Of a stretch of DNA of 64,000 bases, positions 1 to 8,267 are shown piece after piece. Numbering within the stretch: the first letter of the stretch is position 1; each line of letters opens with the position of its first letter. Both the position numbers and the translations under genes were made by a program. Source of the stretch: JAJXWB01 sp037044955. Lineage in GTDB: Bacteria; Pseudomonadota; Alphaproteobacteria; Rhizobiales; Beijerinckiaceae. The notes below the pieces were generated by a model that saw only the letters and a program-made list of their open reading frames with translations, ran no database searches and was not told the origin of the DNA. The DNA lies in contig JBAOHX010000004.1 of the NCBI GenBank assembly GCA_037044955.1, forward strand, positions 372,001 to 436,000, given 5' to 3'.

Positions 1-1
1 G

Positions 2-931
2 CGCCGCCAGCTCGAGGCCTATCGCCAGTCGGCGGCGACGCTCAACCTGCTGCGCGCCTTTGCGACGGGCGGTTACGCCAATCTCGAGAACGCGCACCGC
101 TGGATGCTCGGCTTCGTCAAGGATAGCCCGCAGTCCGACCGCTACCAGGAACTGGCCGACCGCATCACCGAGACGCTCGGCTTCATGCGCGCCATCGGCC
201 TCGATCCCGAGAGCCACCCGGAATTGCGCCAGACCGACATCTACACCTCGCACGAGGCGCTGCTGCTCGGCTACGAGCAGGCGCTGACCCGCGTGGATTC
301 GACGACGGGCGATCACTACGACACGTCCGGGCACATGATCTGGATCGGCGACCGCACGCGCCAGCCGGACCACGCCCATGTCGAATTCTGCCGCGGCGTG
401 AAGAACCCGATCGGGCTGAAATGCGGTCCTTCGCTGAAGACCGACGAACTGATCCGCCTGATCGACCTGCTCAACCCGACGAATGAAGCCGGCCGCCTGA
501 CGCTGATCTGCCGTTTCGGCTCGGACAAGATCGCCGAGCACCTGCCGGGCCTCATCCGCGCGGTCGAGCGCGAAGGCCGCAAGGTCGTGTGGTCGAGCGA
601 CCCGATGCACGGCAACACGATCACCGCTGCCGGCTACAAGACGCGGCCGTTCGACCGCATCATGAGCGAAATCCGCACCTTCTTCTCGATCCATCGCGCC
701 GAAGGCACTTTCGCCGGCGGCGTGCATCTGGAGATGACCGGCAAGAACGTCACGGAATGCATGGGCGGCGCCCGCGCCATCACCGAGACGAACCTGTCGG
801 AAAGCTACGACACGTCCTGCGATCCGCGCCTCAACGCGGAGCAGTCGATCGAAGTGGCTTTCCTGGTGGCGGAACTGCTGAAGGACGAGCGCCAGGCGCG
901 CGGCCTGCCGCAGGTCGACGCGGCGGAATAG
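2..931 (+). CDS. Class II 3-deoxy-7-phosphoheptulonate (DAHP) synthase, C-terminal part
   Basis: The frame is open from the window edge, so the N-terminus lies outside; about 309 residues are visible. The protein condenses phosphoenolpyruvate and erythrose 4-phosphate in the first step of the shikimate pathway, in the cytoplasm. The plant-type (class II) family is recognised from conserved stretches: YTSHEALLLGYEQALTR, the GVKNPIGLKCGPS region that binds substrate, WSSDPMHGNT, and the late block GGVHLEMTGKNVTEC. It ends with a TAG stop only 4 bases before the convergent toxin gene. Family identity is secure; the true start and any upstream operon partner cannot be seen. Confidence 0.93.
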   Translation, partial: RRQLEAYRQSAATLNLLRAFATGGYANLENAHRWMLGFVKDSPQSDRYQELADRITETLGFMRAIGLDPESHPELRQTDIYTSHEALLLGYEQALTRVDSTTGDHYDTSGHMIWIGDRTRQPDHAHVEFCRGVKNPIGLKCGPSLKTDELIRLIDLLNPTNEAGRLTLICRFGSDKIAEHLPGLIRAVEREGRKVVWSSDPMHGNTITAAGYKTRPFDRIMSEIRTFFSIHRAEGTFAGGVHLEMTGKNVTECMGGARAITETNLSESYDTSCDPRLNAEQSIEVAFLVAELLKDERQARGLPQVDAAE

Positions 932-935
932 GCAG

Positions 936-1319
936 TCAGATCGCGCTGACAATATCCGTCTGCGCGAAATCCTTCCCGACAAAGAGCAGCGCGCATCTAT
1001 TCGTGTGCGCAAGCTCGTAGGCGAAACAATCGCCGAAATTCAGCGCGGCCGGGTGAACGCCTTTGCCCCAGCGTCCGTAGGCCTCTGCGACACGCCGGGC
1101 GGTTGAAGGCGTCACCGTCTCGATCACGAAGTCGAATTGATCGATCACGCGCGCCATCTTCGCTTCAAAGCCGCTGCGACCTGCCACGATCAGCGCTTCC
1201 GCGACCGTCCCCGCGGAAATGAGAACGTCCGGTTCCGTCGCCAAGCGCGAAATGCAGATATCCGCCTGAGGCTCGTCGAGCACGATCGCCATCAGAGCGG
1301 ATGTGTCGACGACGATCAC
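936..1319 (-). CDS. PIN-domain ribonuclease toxin (VapC-like)
   Basis: This 127-residue protein begins with a GTG codon that overlaps the antitoxin stop by four bases (GTGA), the usual sign of translational coupling in toxin-antitoxin operons. The PIN fold shows its acidic metal-binding residues: Asp in VDTSALMAI near residue 5, Asp in FGDCFAYELA, and Asp in FVGKDFAQTD near the C-terminus. PIN toxins of this size cleave tRNA or rRNA and are neutralised by the partner protein. A longer reading frame continues upstream inside the antitoxin gene, but it is not a sensible start. The RNA target cannot be told from sequence. Confidence 0.88.
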   Translation of the reverse strand: MIVVDTSALMAIVLDEPQADICISRLATEPDVLISAGTVAEALIVAGRSGFEAKMARVIDQFDFVIETVTPSTARRVAEAYGRWGKGVHPAALNFGDCFAYELAHTNRCALLFVGKDFAQTDIVSAI

Positions 1320-1567
1320 TCGGGCAGCCCCGTCTCGTCGTTGTACAGAAAGTCCTGACTGCGCGCCGCGTCGGGGCCGGGCGTCGGATTGGAAGCGCGC
1401 AGCGTCTCGAGAATGGCGCGACGCTCCTCCGGCGTTCGTCGCGCGCTCATGGCGATGAGCCGTGCAGCCGGCTGGCCATGTCGCGTCAGAACGACCTCTT
1501 CCCCGGCCTCCGCACGGCGGACGAGTTCGGTGAGCTGCGCTTTCGCCTCGGAGACCGAAATCTTCAT
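1316..1567 (-). CDS. Phd/YefM-type antitoxin
   Basis: The 83-residue protein starts MKISVSEAKAQLTELVRRAE and has GEEVVLTRHGQPAARLIA, the pattern of the Phd/YefM DNA-binding fold. Its C-terminal 35 residues would wrap the toxin. It is the first gene of the pair and its stop overlaps the toxin's GTG start. The ATG at 1567 was chosen because the conserved fold begins exactly there and the palindromic operator sits only 9 bases upstream. An in-frame extension upstream would read through the operator and is rejected. Antitoxins of this family repress their own promoter alone or with the toxin. Confidence 0.88.
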   Translation of the reverse strand: MKISVSEAKAQLTELVRRAEAGEEVVLTRHGQPAARLIAMSARRTPEERRAILETLRASNPTPGPDAARSQDFLYNDETGLPE

Positions 1568-1576
1568 GACGCAAAT

Positions 1577-1597
1577 TTGGTCCATCCGATGGACCAA
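1577..1597. promoter_or_regulatory. Perfect inverted repeat, likely toxin-antitoxin operator
   Basis: The site reads TTGGTCCAT-N3-ATGGACCAA, a perfect 9-bp inverted repeat around CCG. It lies 9 bases before the antitoxin start codon. Phd-type antitoxins bind such palindromes to autoregulate the operon. Symmetry and position are seen directly; the binding is inferred. Confidence 0.75.
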
Positions 1598-1634
1598 GTC
1601 AATCTGTGCTGCGGTGCAATGCGCCTTTTGCCTC

Positions 1635-1650
1635 ATTGCGCTCGCGCAAT
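1635..1650. promoter_or_regulatory. Short inverted repeat before the dioxygenase gene
   Basis: ATTGCGC-N2-GCGCAAT forms a perfect 7-bp inverted repeat in the divergent region between the antitoxin gene and the dioxygenase gene, 26 bases before the dioxygenase start. It could be an operator for either direction. No regulator is implied by the sequence alone. Confidence 0.3.
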
Positions 1651-1676
1651 TTCCGGCGCCGACCTATATCGGCAGC

Positions 1677-2465
1677 ATGACGAAATTTCCGACCCTGTTC
1701 ATCTCGCACGGATCGCCCAACATGATCCTGCACGCGAGCCCCGCCCGCGACTTTCTTTCCGGTCTCGGCAAGACCCTGCCGCGTCCCGACGCCATCCTGG
1801 TCATGTCCGCCCATTTCGAGACGGATCAGCCGGTTGTCGTCGCCGACGAGCAGCCGAAGATGATCTACGACTTCGGCGGCTTCGAGCCGGAAATGTACAC
1901 GATGCAATATCCGGCGCCGGGCGCGCTCGGGCTCGCTGTCGAGGCGGCGCAACTGGCCGAAAACGCCGGCTTCAAGGCGGTCGCCGCCTCGGGCCGCGGC
2001 TATGATCACGGCACGTGGGCGCCGCTGAAGCTGATCTATCCGGACGCCGACATTCCGGTGGCGCAGATTTCCGTGCAGCCGCATCGCGGCGGCGCGCATC
2101 ACGCCGCTGTCGGCCGCGCGCTGAGCGCCTTGCGGGAGAAGGGCGTGCTGGTCATCGGCTCCGGCGGCGCCACGCACAATCTGCGCGCGCTCTACATGGG
2201 CGGCTATACGGACGAAGATCCAGCGCCCGCCTGGGTCGCGGATTTCGACGAATGGGTGCGCGACAAGGCCGAGGGCGGCGATCTCGACGCCCTCGCGGAT
2301 TTCGAGAGATCGGCGCCTTTCGCGCGGGAGAATCATCCGAGCCCGGAGCATTTCCTGCCCATGCCCTTCGCCTTCGGCGCGGCGGGCGAGGGCGCGAAGG
2401 GCGAGCGCATCCACGCCTCGGTGCAGCGCGGCGTGCTGATGCTCGACGCCTACCGCTTCAACTGA
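1677..2465 (+). CDS. DODA/LigB-type extradiol ring-cleavage dioxygenase
   Basis: This 262-residue protein matches the 4,5-DOPA extradiol dioxygenase family (LigB fold, YgiD-like), non-haem metal enzymes that open catechol rings. Likely metal or catalytic histidines are seen in FISHGSP near the N-terminus, VMSAHFET, YDHGTWAPLK and GSGGATHNLR, in the family's order. The ATG at 1677 starts exactly at the conserved MTKFPTLFISHGSP; longer upstream reading adds only non-conserved residues. It converges with the GNAT gene, overlapping it by 8 bases. The natural substrate is unknown, since many members act on small catechols. Confidence 0.9.
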   Translation: MTKFPTLFISHGSPNMILHASPARDFLSGLGKTLPRPDAILVMSAHFETDQPVVVADEQPKMIYDFGGFEPEMYTMQYPAPGALGLAVEAAQLAENAGFKAVAASGRGYDHGTWAPLKLIYPDADIPVAQISVQPHRGGAHHAAVGRALSALREKGVLVIGSGGATHNLRALYMGGYTDEDPAPAWVADFDEWVRDKAEGGDLDALADFERSAPFARENHPSPEHFLPMPFAFGAAGEGAKGERIHASVQRGVLMLDAYRFN

Positions 2466-3051
2466 CGACGGCGAGCCCCGCCGCATTCCACTTGCGGCAG
2501 GGCAGGTCGGGCGCGACATGGTCGAGGCTCTTGCGCATGCGCAGCGTGCGCGGCTCCAGCCCCGCGGACAGGCGATAGCCGCGCGCCCGCGCCAGCCCGA
2601 TCATCGATTTGTTGCTGCGCAGCGTGTCGCCGAACAGCGTTTCGACGCCATCGGCGGCGGCGCGCTGCTCGATCAGCCCGAGCAGGATGGAGCCCAGGCC
2701 GCGTCCGCGAAAATCGTCGGCGAGCGACATGCCGAATTCGCCTTCGCGCTCCGCGCAGGAGAGCGCGACGCGCGCTTCGCCGACGATGGTCTCGCTGTCG
2801 GCCGATGGCGCGACCAGCAGCAGCGTCAGCCGGTCCCGCTGGTTGGCGCCGAGCGCGCGGGCGAGCTCGCCCGGCGGCAGTTCGCGCAAGGGGCCGAAGA
2901 ACCGGTTGGTGCGAGATTGCAGCGACAAGCGCCGCACGTAGTTCTGCAGCGCCTCGCCGTCGTCGGGCTGGATGGAACGCAGCACGAGGCCGGCGTCGAA
3001 CGGCCCGCCGGAGTGCGGCGTTTCGACATGAAGTGGCAGCGGCGTCGCCAT
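2458..3051 (-). CDS. GNAT-family N-acetyltransferase
   Basis: The 197-residue product has the GNAT acetyl-CoA site in FRGRGLGSILLGLIEQRA (the R/Q-x-x-G-x-G/A loop) preceded by GEARVAL and followed by a typical C-terminal strand region (ARARGYRLS). It resembles the acetyltransferase module found at the end of large protein acetyltransferases (Pat-type; the RTNRFFGPLREL segment is typical), but stands alone here without the acyl-CoA synthetase-like part. The ATG at 3051 is preferred because the conserved region follows it. The substrate is not predictable. Confidence 0.8.
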   Translation of the reverse strand: MATPLPLHVETPHSGGPFDAGLVLRSIQPDDGEALQNYVRRLSLQSRTNRFFGPLRELPPGELARALGANQRDRLTLLLVAPSADSETIVGEARVALSCAEREGEFGMSLADDFRGRGLGSILLGLIEQRAAADGVETLFGDTLRSNKSMIGLARARGYRLSAGLEPRTLRMRKSLDHVAPDLPCRKWNAAGLAVVS

Positions 3052-3263
3052 CAAAGCGCCCCATCGAGTGACGAAGACATTGCGCGGACTGCGCGGTCTG
3101 CGTCGTGCATCACATGAAGTTTGTGGTCGGCCCTCGCGGCATGACAAACGATCTTGCCTCAGGCGATGCGTGAGGATTTCTCGCGCAATCGCGGCGAGGC
3201 GGCGTCCGCGCTTTTGTCGCCGCTGGCGCAGTGCTAGACGAGCCCCGATCCGGAGCGATGGAA

Positions 3264-3818
3264 ATGGCTGAAACGCGCTACGTTTACGATCCCGGCCAGC
3301 GCGCCTTTCACTGGGCGATGGCCGCGATGATCCTCGTCGCCTTTCCTCTCGGCGTTTGGGCTCATTCCTTGGAGTCGGGCACGCCGCTGCGCGTCCAGTT
3401 GCTTTTCCTGCACAAGTCGCTCGGCATGGCGGCGCTCGCCGCGCTGCCGTTGCGGGCGATCCTGCGGCTGATGAAAGGCGCGCCGGACTATCGCGCGCCG
3501 CTTGCGCCGCATGTCCGGCAGGCGTCGCATGTGGCGCACGGCCTCCTTTATGCGCTGATGGCGGCGCTGCCGATCACCGGCTACGTCATGTCCGGCGCCG
3601 GCGATCACAGCATTCCGTTCTTCGGCCTGTTCAATTGGCCGCTGGTCGTTCCCGTCGACAAGGCCCTGTCGAAGGCCAATAGCGCCGCGCATTACTGGCT
3701 GGCCTGGGCGGGCGCGCTGGTCATAGGACTGCACCTCGCCGCCGTCGTGTGGCATCGCTGGTTCAAGCGCGACGAAGTTTTGGCGCGCATGATGCCCGAA
3801 GGGCCGCTTTCCGGCTGA
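3264..3818 (+). CDS. Cytochrome b561 family membrane protein
   Basis: This 184-residue protein has four hydrophobic helices and the His residues expected for two haem b groups: FHWAMA in helix 1, FLHKSLGM in helix 2, HVAHGLLY in helix 3 and GLHLAAVVWH in helix 4. Bacterial b561 proteins oxidise quinol in the inner membrane; some pass electrons to superoxide or periplasmic partners. The ATG at 3264 has a GGAG ribosome site 8 bases upstream; a second ATG at 3258 sits too close to it. The gene is read divergently from the GNAT gene. Confidence 0.88.
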   Translation: MAETRYVYDPGQRAFHWAMAAMILVAFPLGVWAHSLESGTPLRVQLLFLHKSLGMAALAALPLRAILRLMKGAPDYRAPLAPHVRQASHVAHGLLYALMAALPITGYVMSGAGDHSIPFFGLFNWPLVVPVDKALSKANSAAHYWLAWAGALVIGLHLAAVVWHRWFKRDEVLARMMPEGPLSG

Positions 3819-3887
3819 ATTGGCCTGCCGCCTTCGATTTCTTGTAAGGCTCCGACCGGTAGCGACGCGGTCAAATCGCAAGAAAAC

Positions 3888-3913
3888 ACGCGGGCGGCCG
3901 AAACCGCCCGCGT
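3888..3913 (-). terminator. Rho-independent terminator of the small secreted protein gene
   Basis: A perfect 10-bp stem ACGCGGGCGG / CCGCCCGCGT with a 6-base loop lies 19 bases beyond the stop of the minus-strand gene at 3933. On the minus strand it is followed by GTTTTCTT, giving a typical U-rich tail. Confidence 0.8.
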
Positions 3914-3932
3914 CGCTGCCCGGCGCATGACG

Positions 3933-4166
3933 CTACATGCTCTTGCAGACCGCGATGGTCTTCATGGCGTTGTTGGCGTCGGCTTCCGACGTGTAGACCT
4001 TGCCCTCGCCCACGACGGTCGTGCTGGTCATGTTGGCGGCGGGCTTCTGCGTGACGACCATGCACTTTTTCGCGGTCGTGTCGTGAACGACGTAATACTG
4101 CGTCGCCTGGGCGAAGGCGGCGGTGGACGCGACGGCGAGCGCCGTCGCGAGGACGATCGATTTCAT
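3933..4166 (-). CDS. Small secreted protein, unknown function
   Basis: The 77-residue product starts with a clear Sec signal peptide (MKSIVLATALAVASTAAFAQ, cleavage near residue 20). The mature part has two cysteines, in KKCMVV and AVCKSM, that could form one disulphide. A GGAG ribosome site sits 9-12 bases before the ATG. Similar short periplasmic proteins of unknown role are common in Hyphomicrobiales. It is a single gene with its own terminator. No catalytic motif is visible. Confidence 0.75.
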   Translation of the reverse strand: MKSIVLATALAVASTAAFAQATQYYVVHDTTAKKCMVVTQKPAANMTSTTVVGEGKVYTSEADANNAMKTIAVCKSM

Positions 4167-4349
4167 GATCTTCTCCGTGATTTTCGGCGCCTCGGCGGCG
4201 CCTCCGGAAGAACGCGCCGGCCCCCGCCTTGTTCCTGCGCGCGCCAGCGGTCTGGCGCATCGGGCGGTCATGCCCTTAACATTGCCGCTTCCTTCTGCGA
4301 AAACGCGGGGCTGAACGCTCCGACTCTGCGGGCGCAACATGTGAGTTCC

Positions 4350-5696
4350 ATGTCAGGTCCGGTCGTCCGTTTCGCGCCGTCGCCCACCGGGCGCATCCAC
4401 ATCGGCAATGCGCGCACGGCGCTGTTCAACTATCTCGTCGCCGCGCGCGCGGGCGGCCGCTTCATCCTGCGTTTCGACGATACGGATCTCGAGCGCTCGA
4501 CGGCCGAGTTCGCGCGCGGCATCGAGATCGATCTCGCCTGGCTCGGCGTCGCGCCGCATCTGACGGTGCGCCAGTCCGACCGCGTCGCGCTCTATCAGGC
4601 CGCCGCAGAGCGACTGAAGGCGATGGGGCTTCTGTATCCAGCCTACGAGACGCAGGCCGAGCTCGACCGCCGCCGCAAGCTGAAGCAGGCGCGCGGCCTG
4701 CCGCCGATCTACGATCGCGCCGCGCTCGCGCTGACCGAGGCCGATCGCGCGAAACTGGAAGCCGAAGGCCGCCGCCCGCACTGGCGCTTCAGGCTCGATC
4801 ATCGCGTGATCGAATGGCAGGACGGCGTGCGCGGCGCCTGCCACATCGACTGCGCCTCGCTGTCCGATCCCGTGCTCGTGCGCGAGGACGGCTCGTTTCT
4901 CTACACGCTGCCATCCGTCGTCGACGACATCGAACTCGGCATTACCGACGTCATCCGCGGCGAGGATCACGTCACCAATACGGCCGTGCAGATCCAGATC
5001 GCCGAGGCCTTGGCCGGCGCCGGCAAGGCGCCGCGTTTCGCGCATCACAATCTGCTGGTCGACGCTTCGGGCGCCGGCCTGTCGAAGCGCTCGGGCGCGC
5101 TGTCGATCGCGTCGTTGCGCGACGGCGGCGTCGAGGCGCTGGCGGTCGCCGCCGTCGCCGTGCTCACCGGTTCGTCCGACGAAGTGCATCCAGTCGGCTC
5201 CCTTGTCGAACTCGCGCAGAAATTCGATCTCGCGCATGTCTCGCGCAATGCCGCGAAATTCGATCCCGCCGACCTGCGCACGCTGACGCAGCGCACGCTG
5301 CTGAAACTCGATTTCGAGAGCGTGCGCGAGCGGCTTGCGGCGCACGATATCGTCGGCGCCCATGCCGAGGCTTTCTGGCTCGCCGTGCGCGGCAATCTCG
5401 ATAATTTCCTCGACGTCTGCGACTGGTGGCGCGTCGTCGACGGCGAGATCGCGCCCGTGATCGAGGACGCGGATTTCTGCCGCGTCGCGGTCGCCCTCTT
5501 GCCGGTCGAGCCCTGGGACGACAAGACGTGGGGCGGCTGGACGTCCGCCGTGAAGGGCGCCACCGGCCGCAAGGGCAAAGAACTTTTTCATCCGCTGCGG
5601 CTTGCGCTCACCGGCCGCGAGACGGGGCCGGAACTGGCGAAGCTGCTGCCGCTGATCGGCCGCGCGAGGGCTGCGGCGCGGCTGGCGGCCCGTTAG
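4350..5696 (+). CDS. gltX: Glutamyl-tRNA synthetase
   Basis: This 448-residue class I aminoacyl-tRNA synthetase charges tRNA with glutamate in the cytoplasm. It shows PSPTGRIHIGNART at residues 11-24 (HIGH motif) and the KMSKS counterpart LSKRS at 244-248. The anticodon-binding C-terminal half is present, so it is not the short GluQ-type enzyme. Alphaproteobacteria often have two GltX proteins, one also charging tRNA-Gln; this somewhat short form could be either, and no partner is in the window. A GTG at 4341 in frame is an alternative start. Confidence 0.92.
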   Translation: MSGPVVRFAPSPTGRIHIGNARTALFNYLVAARAGGRFILRFDDTDLERSTAEFARGIEIDLAWLGVAPHLTVRQSDRVALYQAAAERLKAMGLLYPAYETQAELDRRRKLKQARGLPPIYDRAALALTEADRAKLEAEGRRPHWRFRLDHRVIEWQDGVRGACHIDCASLSDPVLVREDGSFLYTLPSVVDDIELGITDVIRGEDHVTNTAVQIQIAEALAGAGKAPRFAHHNLLVDASGAGLSKRSGALSIASLRDGGVEALAVAAVAVLTGSSDEVHPVGSLVELAQKFDLAHVSRNAAKFDPADLRTLTQRTLLKLDFESVRERLAAHDIVGAHAEAFWLAVRGNLDNFLDVCDWWRVVDGEIAPVIEDADFCRVAVALLPVEPWDDKTWGGWTSAVKGATGRKGKELFHPLRLALTGRETGPELAKLLPLIGRARAAARLAAR

Positions 5697-5710
5697 CGGG
5701 TTGCTGTTAG

Positions 5711-5812
5711 AACGCCGTCATTGCGAGCGGAGCGAAGCAATCCATCCACCGGGAGTTGATCCAGACGCGTGGATGGATTGCTTCGTCGCTCCGCTCCTCG
5801 CAATGACGGCGT
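5711..5812. repeat. Intergenic palindromic repeat (CGTCATTGCGAG family), copy 1
   Basis: The outer arms read CCGTCATTGCGAG and CTCGCAATGACGG, with a second inverted pair GGATGGATTGCTTCG / CGAAGCAATCCATCC inside. The element fills the gap between gltX and the thioesterase gene. Related copies lie at 12610-12680 and 37477-37608. Such repeats are widespread in Hyphomicrobiales genomes and may be transcribed as hairpins. Confidence 0.8.
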
Positions 5813-5855
5813 ATAAAGTGAAAAGGACGGCGCATAAGGTGAAAAGCGACATGCC

Positions 5856-6266
5856 TTACGCGCCGCGCTCCGGCGGCACGAGGCGCGGACGTCCCTCGTC
5901 GTCGATGGCGACGAAGGTGAACGTCCCCACCGTCACCTTCTCGCGTATGTCGGTGCGGAAGCGGCGCGCCCAGGCCTCGACGTGGATTTTCATCGACGTG
6001 CGCCCGACGCTCTGCACGCTGGTGTAGACGCACAGCACGTCGCCGACGCGCACCGGCTTCACGAAGGTCATGGCGTCGATCGCCACCGTCACCACGCGGC
6101 CCTGCGTGCGGTCGACGCCGGCGATGCCGCCCGCCTGGTCCATGCGCGAGAGCACCCAGCCGCCGAATATGTCGCCGTTCGCGTTCGTGTCGGCCGGCAT
6201 GGCGACGACGCGGATGGTCAGTTCGCCGCTCGGTTCGGCTTCTGAAGCAATGGTCGGGGCTGTCAT
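5856..6266 (-). CDS. Acyl-CoA thioesterase, hotdog fold (YciA-like)
   Basis: The 136-residue protein carries the YciA/BFIT-type hotdog signature: MPADTNANGDIFGGWVLSRM with the catalytic Asp in NGDIFGG, followed by AGGIAG on the central helix and VRVGDVLCVYTSVQSVGRTS. These enzymes hydrolyse acyl-CoA to free acid and CoA in the cytoplasm. The length fits a single-domain hexameric member. Chain-length preference cannot be predicted. Confidence 0.9.
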   Translation of the reverse strand: MTAPTIASEAEPSGELTIRVVAMPADTNANGDIFGGWVLSRMDQAGGIAGVDRTQGRVVTVAIDAMTFVKPVRVGDVLCVYTSVQSVGRTSMKIHVEAWARRFRTDIREKVTVGTFTFVAIDDEGRPRLVPPERGA

Positions 6267-6341
6267 GGGCGGCGGCGTCCGGCAGGTTGTTCGTGACGCC
6301 TGCTTTTCCCTCGCCCGCGCCCGCGCCGCAAGCGGCGGCGC

Positions 6342-7409
6342 TCAGTCCCGCCGGAAATCGATGCCGGAGGAATCCTGGCTCGCCGTCGGCGCCCGCGCGC
6401 CCATGTCGCGCTCGCGCGCGCTTTCGGCGTCCGCGGCGCGCTTCTGCTCCTCGAGCAGCTTCCTCATCGCCTCAGGATCGAAGGTCGCCGCCTTGCCCTT
6501 GGCCTTGCCTTTGCCCGCGGGCTGGCCGGCCTGCTGCGGCCGCGACAATTCCTCGGCCTTTTCGGGCGTGACGATGATGTCGCCCTTGCGCCCTTCGCCG
6601 AGCAGCCGTTCGGCGTCCACCAGCGCCTCGGCCCAGCTCTGGCCGGGCTTGCGGCAGGAACATTGCGGCACGACCGCCTTTTCGTATTTGAAGGCGTTTT
6701 CCAGGCTCGTATAGGCGTCGCCGTCGATCGAGACGGCGGTCTTCATGTCGCGCGGCGCGCGGGTGAACAGTTTGACTTCCGCCGCCGGGCAGAGGGCCGC
6801 GCACATTTCCTGCAGGTCGCCGAGATTGGCGCGGCGCGCCGAATAGCTGACGGGGAAGAACGAGCCGTCGCAGGTGCGCACGCAGATCGCCTCGGAGCCG
6901 CCGCGCGGCGTGGCGTCCTGCGGCTCCATGATCGCGCCGTCGTCCGGCTGGCCGGCGGGCGGGTAGACGATCTGGTCGCGCCCGCCGAACAGGCGCTCGA
7001 TGAAATCGGGCGGACGCTGGCCGCGGCAATAGGCGTCGTACTGGTTCTGCAATTGCTGGCGCAGGCCCCCGCCGCCATAGGCGGCGCGCTGCATCTGCGC
7101 GAGGCCCGCCCGCATGCTCTCGATGCGCGCGTTCAGCCCGTTGCATTGCGCCGGCCTGTCGTCGAAGAACAGGAAGTGCGGGCGATTGCAGCCGATGGCG
7201 CGCGCGTGGGCGGACAGGCGCGCGATCTCGCTCTGCTGCCGGCTGGCGGCGGCCGCCGCCTGTTGCGAGCCGCCGCTGTTGGCGGCCGCAGCGATCTGCT
7301 GGGCGAGCCGGGCGCAATCGACCTGCGCCGCCGCGGGGGCGACGGACAGCGCGGCTATCGCCAGGGTAAGAAATGCGCCGGCAGGCCGAAGGCCGGCGAG
7401 GAACCTCAT
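6342..7409 (-). CDS. DUF2865 secreted protein
   Basis: The 355-residue protein begins with a signal peptide (cleavage after APAAAQ near residue 29). A Gln/Ala-rich helical stretch follows, then a Cys-containing core with CVRTCDGSFFPVSYSARR, DLQEMCAALCPAAEVKLF and VVPQCSCRKPGQSW, the hallmark of DUF2865. The tail is Lys/Ala-rich and charged (GKGKAKGKAATF), probably disordered. The family is mostly confined to Hyphomicrobiales and has no known function; SPOR-like or envelope roles have been proposed only by analogy. The ATG at 7409 begins the signal peptide; longer upstream frames lack a signal peptide. Confidence 0.8.
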   Translation of the reverse strand: MRFLAGLRPAGAFLTLAIAALSVAPAAAQVDCARLAQQIAAAANSGGSQQAAAAASRQQSEIARLSAHARAIGCNRPHFLFFDDRPAQCNGLNARIESMRAGLAQMQRAAYGGGGLRQQLQNQYDAYCRGQRPPDFIERLFGGRDQIVYPPAGQPDDGAIMEPQDATPRGGSEAICVRTCDGSFFPVSYSARRANLGDLQEMCAALCPAAEVKLFTRAPRDMKTAVSIDGDAYTSLENAFKYEKAVVPQCSCRKPGQSWAEALVDAERLLGEGRKGDIIVTPEKAEELSRPQQAGQPAGKGKAKGKAATFDPEAMRKLLEEQKRAADAESARERDMGARAPTASQDSSGIDFRRD

Positions 7410-7590
7410 TGCGATCGCTCTCTCCGGCGGCGGCCGGGGTTGTACGAATCTGTTCTGGGCGGCGATTGTGGCGATGTCGCGCCGAAACGCCAGACGCGAA
7501 ACGGCGCGAGGCTTGCGCGGACCCTTCCCATGAGGCGCGAGCATCGCCATATGTGCGGCGCGTCCGCAACGGACTGTCCAGGAGAGGTAG

Positions 7591-8109
7591 ATGTCGCCGC
7601 CGAAAACCGCCCGTATCCTCGTGGCCGCCGCGCTTGGCCTGTCGGCCGCGGCTGGCCCCGCGCTGGCGCAGGACCTGATCTTCCGCAAGTCCACGACGTT
7701 CAAGCTGATGACGCCGAACGACAAGCTGGCGACCTATGCGATCGACGATCCGGTCGTCGACGGCGTCGTCTGCAATTACACCGTGCCGGAAAAGGGCGGG
7801 GTATCGGGCATGTTCGGCGTGGCCGAGGAATTGTCCGATGTCTCCATCGCCTGCCGCCAGTACGGGCCGATCAAGATCAGGGAGAAATTCTCGCAGGGCG
7901 ACGTCGTGTTCAGCGAGCGGCGCTCGCTGATGTGGAAGCGCATGCAGATCGTGCGCGGCTGCGACGCCAGGCGCAACGTGCTGGTCTACATGGTCTATTC
8001 GGACAAGCTGATCGACGGTTCGCCGAAGAACTCGACCTCGGCCGTGGCGATCCAGCCCTGGGGCGCGACCAACGACGTGGTCCGCTGCGGCGAATTCGCG
8101 AAGGATTGA
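7591..8109 (+). CDS. creA: CreA family periplasmic protein
   Basis: The 172-residue protein has a signal peptide ending at GPALAQ (residue 27) and the CreA pattern: KLMTPNDKLATYAIDDPVVDGVVCNYT, GGVSGMFGVAEE and SIACRQYGPI, ending with a conserved C-terminal Cys. A GGAGAGG ribosome site precedes the ATG. E. coli creA lies beside the creBC regulators, but here there is no such neighbour, and the biochemical role of CreA is unknown. Confidence 0.85.
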   Translation: MSPPKTARILVAAALGLSAAAGPALAQDLIFRKSTTFKLMTPNDKLATYAIDDPVVDGVVCNYTVPEKGGVSGMFGVAEELSDVSIACRQYGPIKIREKFSQGDVVFSERRSLMWKRMQIVRGCDARRNVLVYMVYSDKLIDGSPKNSTSAVAIQPWGATNDVVRCGEFAKD

Positions 8110-8129
8110 GGGACGAATTATTAACCCGA

Positions 8130-8237
8130 GACCTCATCCTGAGGAGCGGGCGAAGCCCGCGTCTCGAAGGATGGCGGCGTCCCGGATCCTGTCCATGCTT
8201 CGAGACGGCGGCTTCGCCGCCTCCTCAGCATGAGGGT
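8130..8237. repeat. Intergenic palindromic repeat (CATCCTGAGGAGC family)
   Basis: Outer arms CCTCATCCTGAGGAG and CTCCTCAGCATGAGG enclose inverted CGTCTCGAAGGATGG / CCATGCTTCGAGACGG. The element fills the space between creA and the next gene. It is of the same general kind as other rhizobial palindromic repeats but a different family from the copies at 5711 and 37477. Confidence 0.75.
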
Positions 8238-8267
8238 TTGGGGGATAGAAAAGTCCGGAAACCCGGC

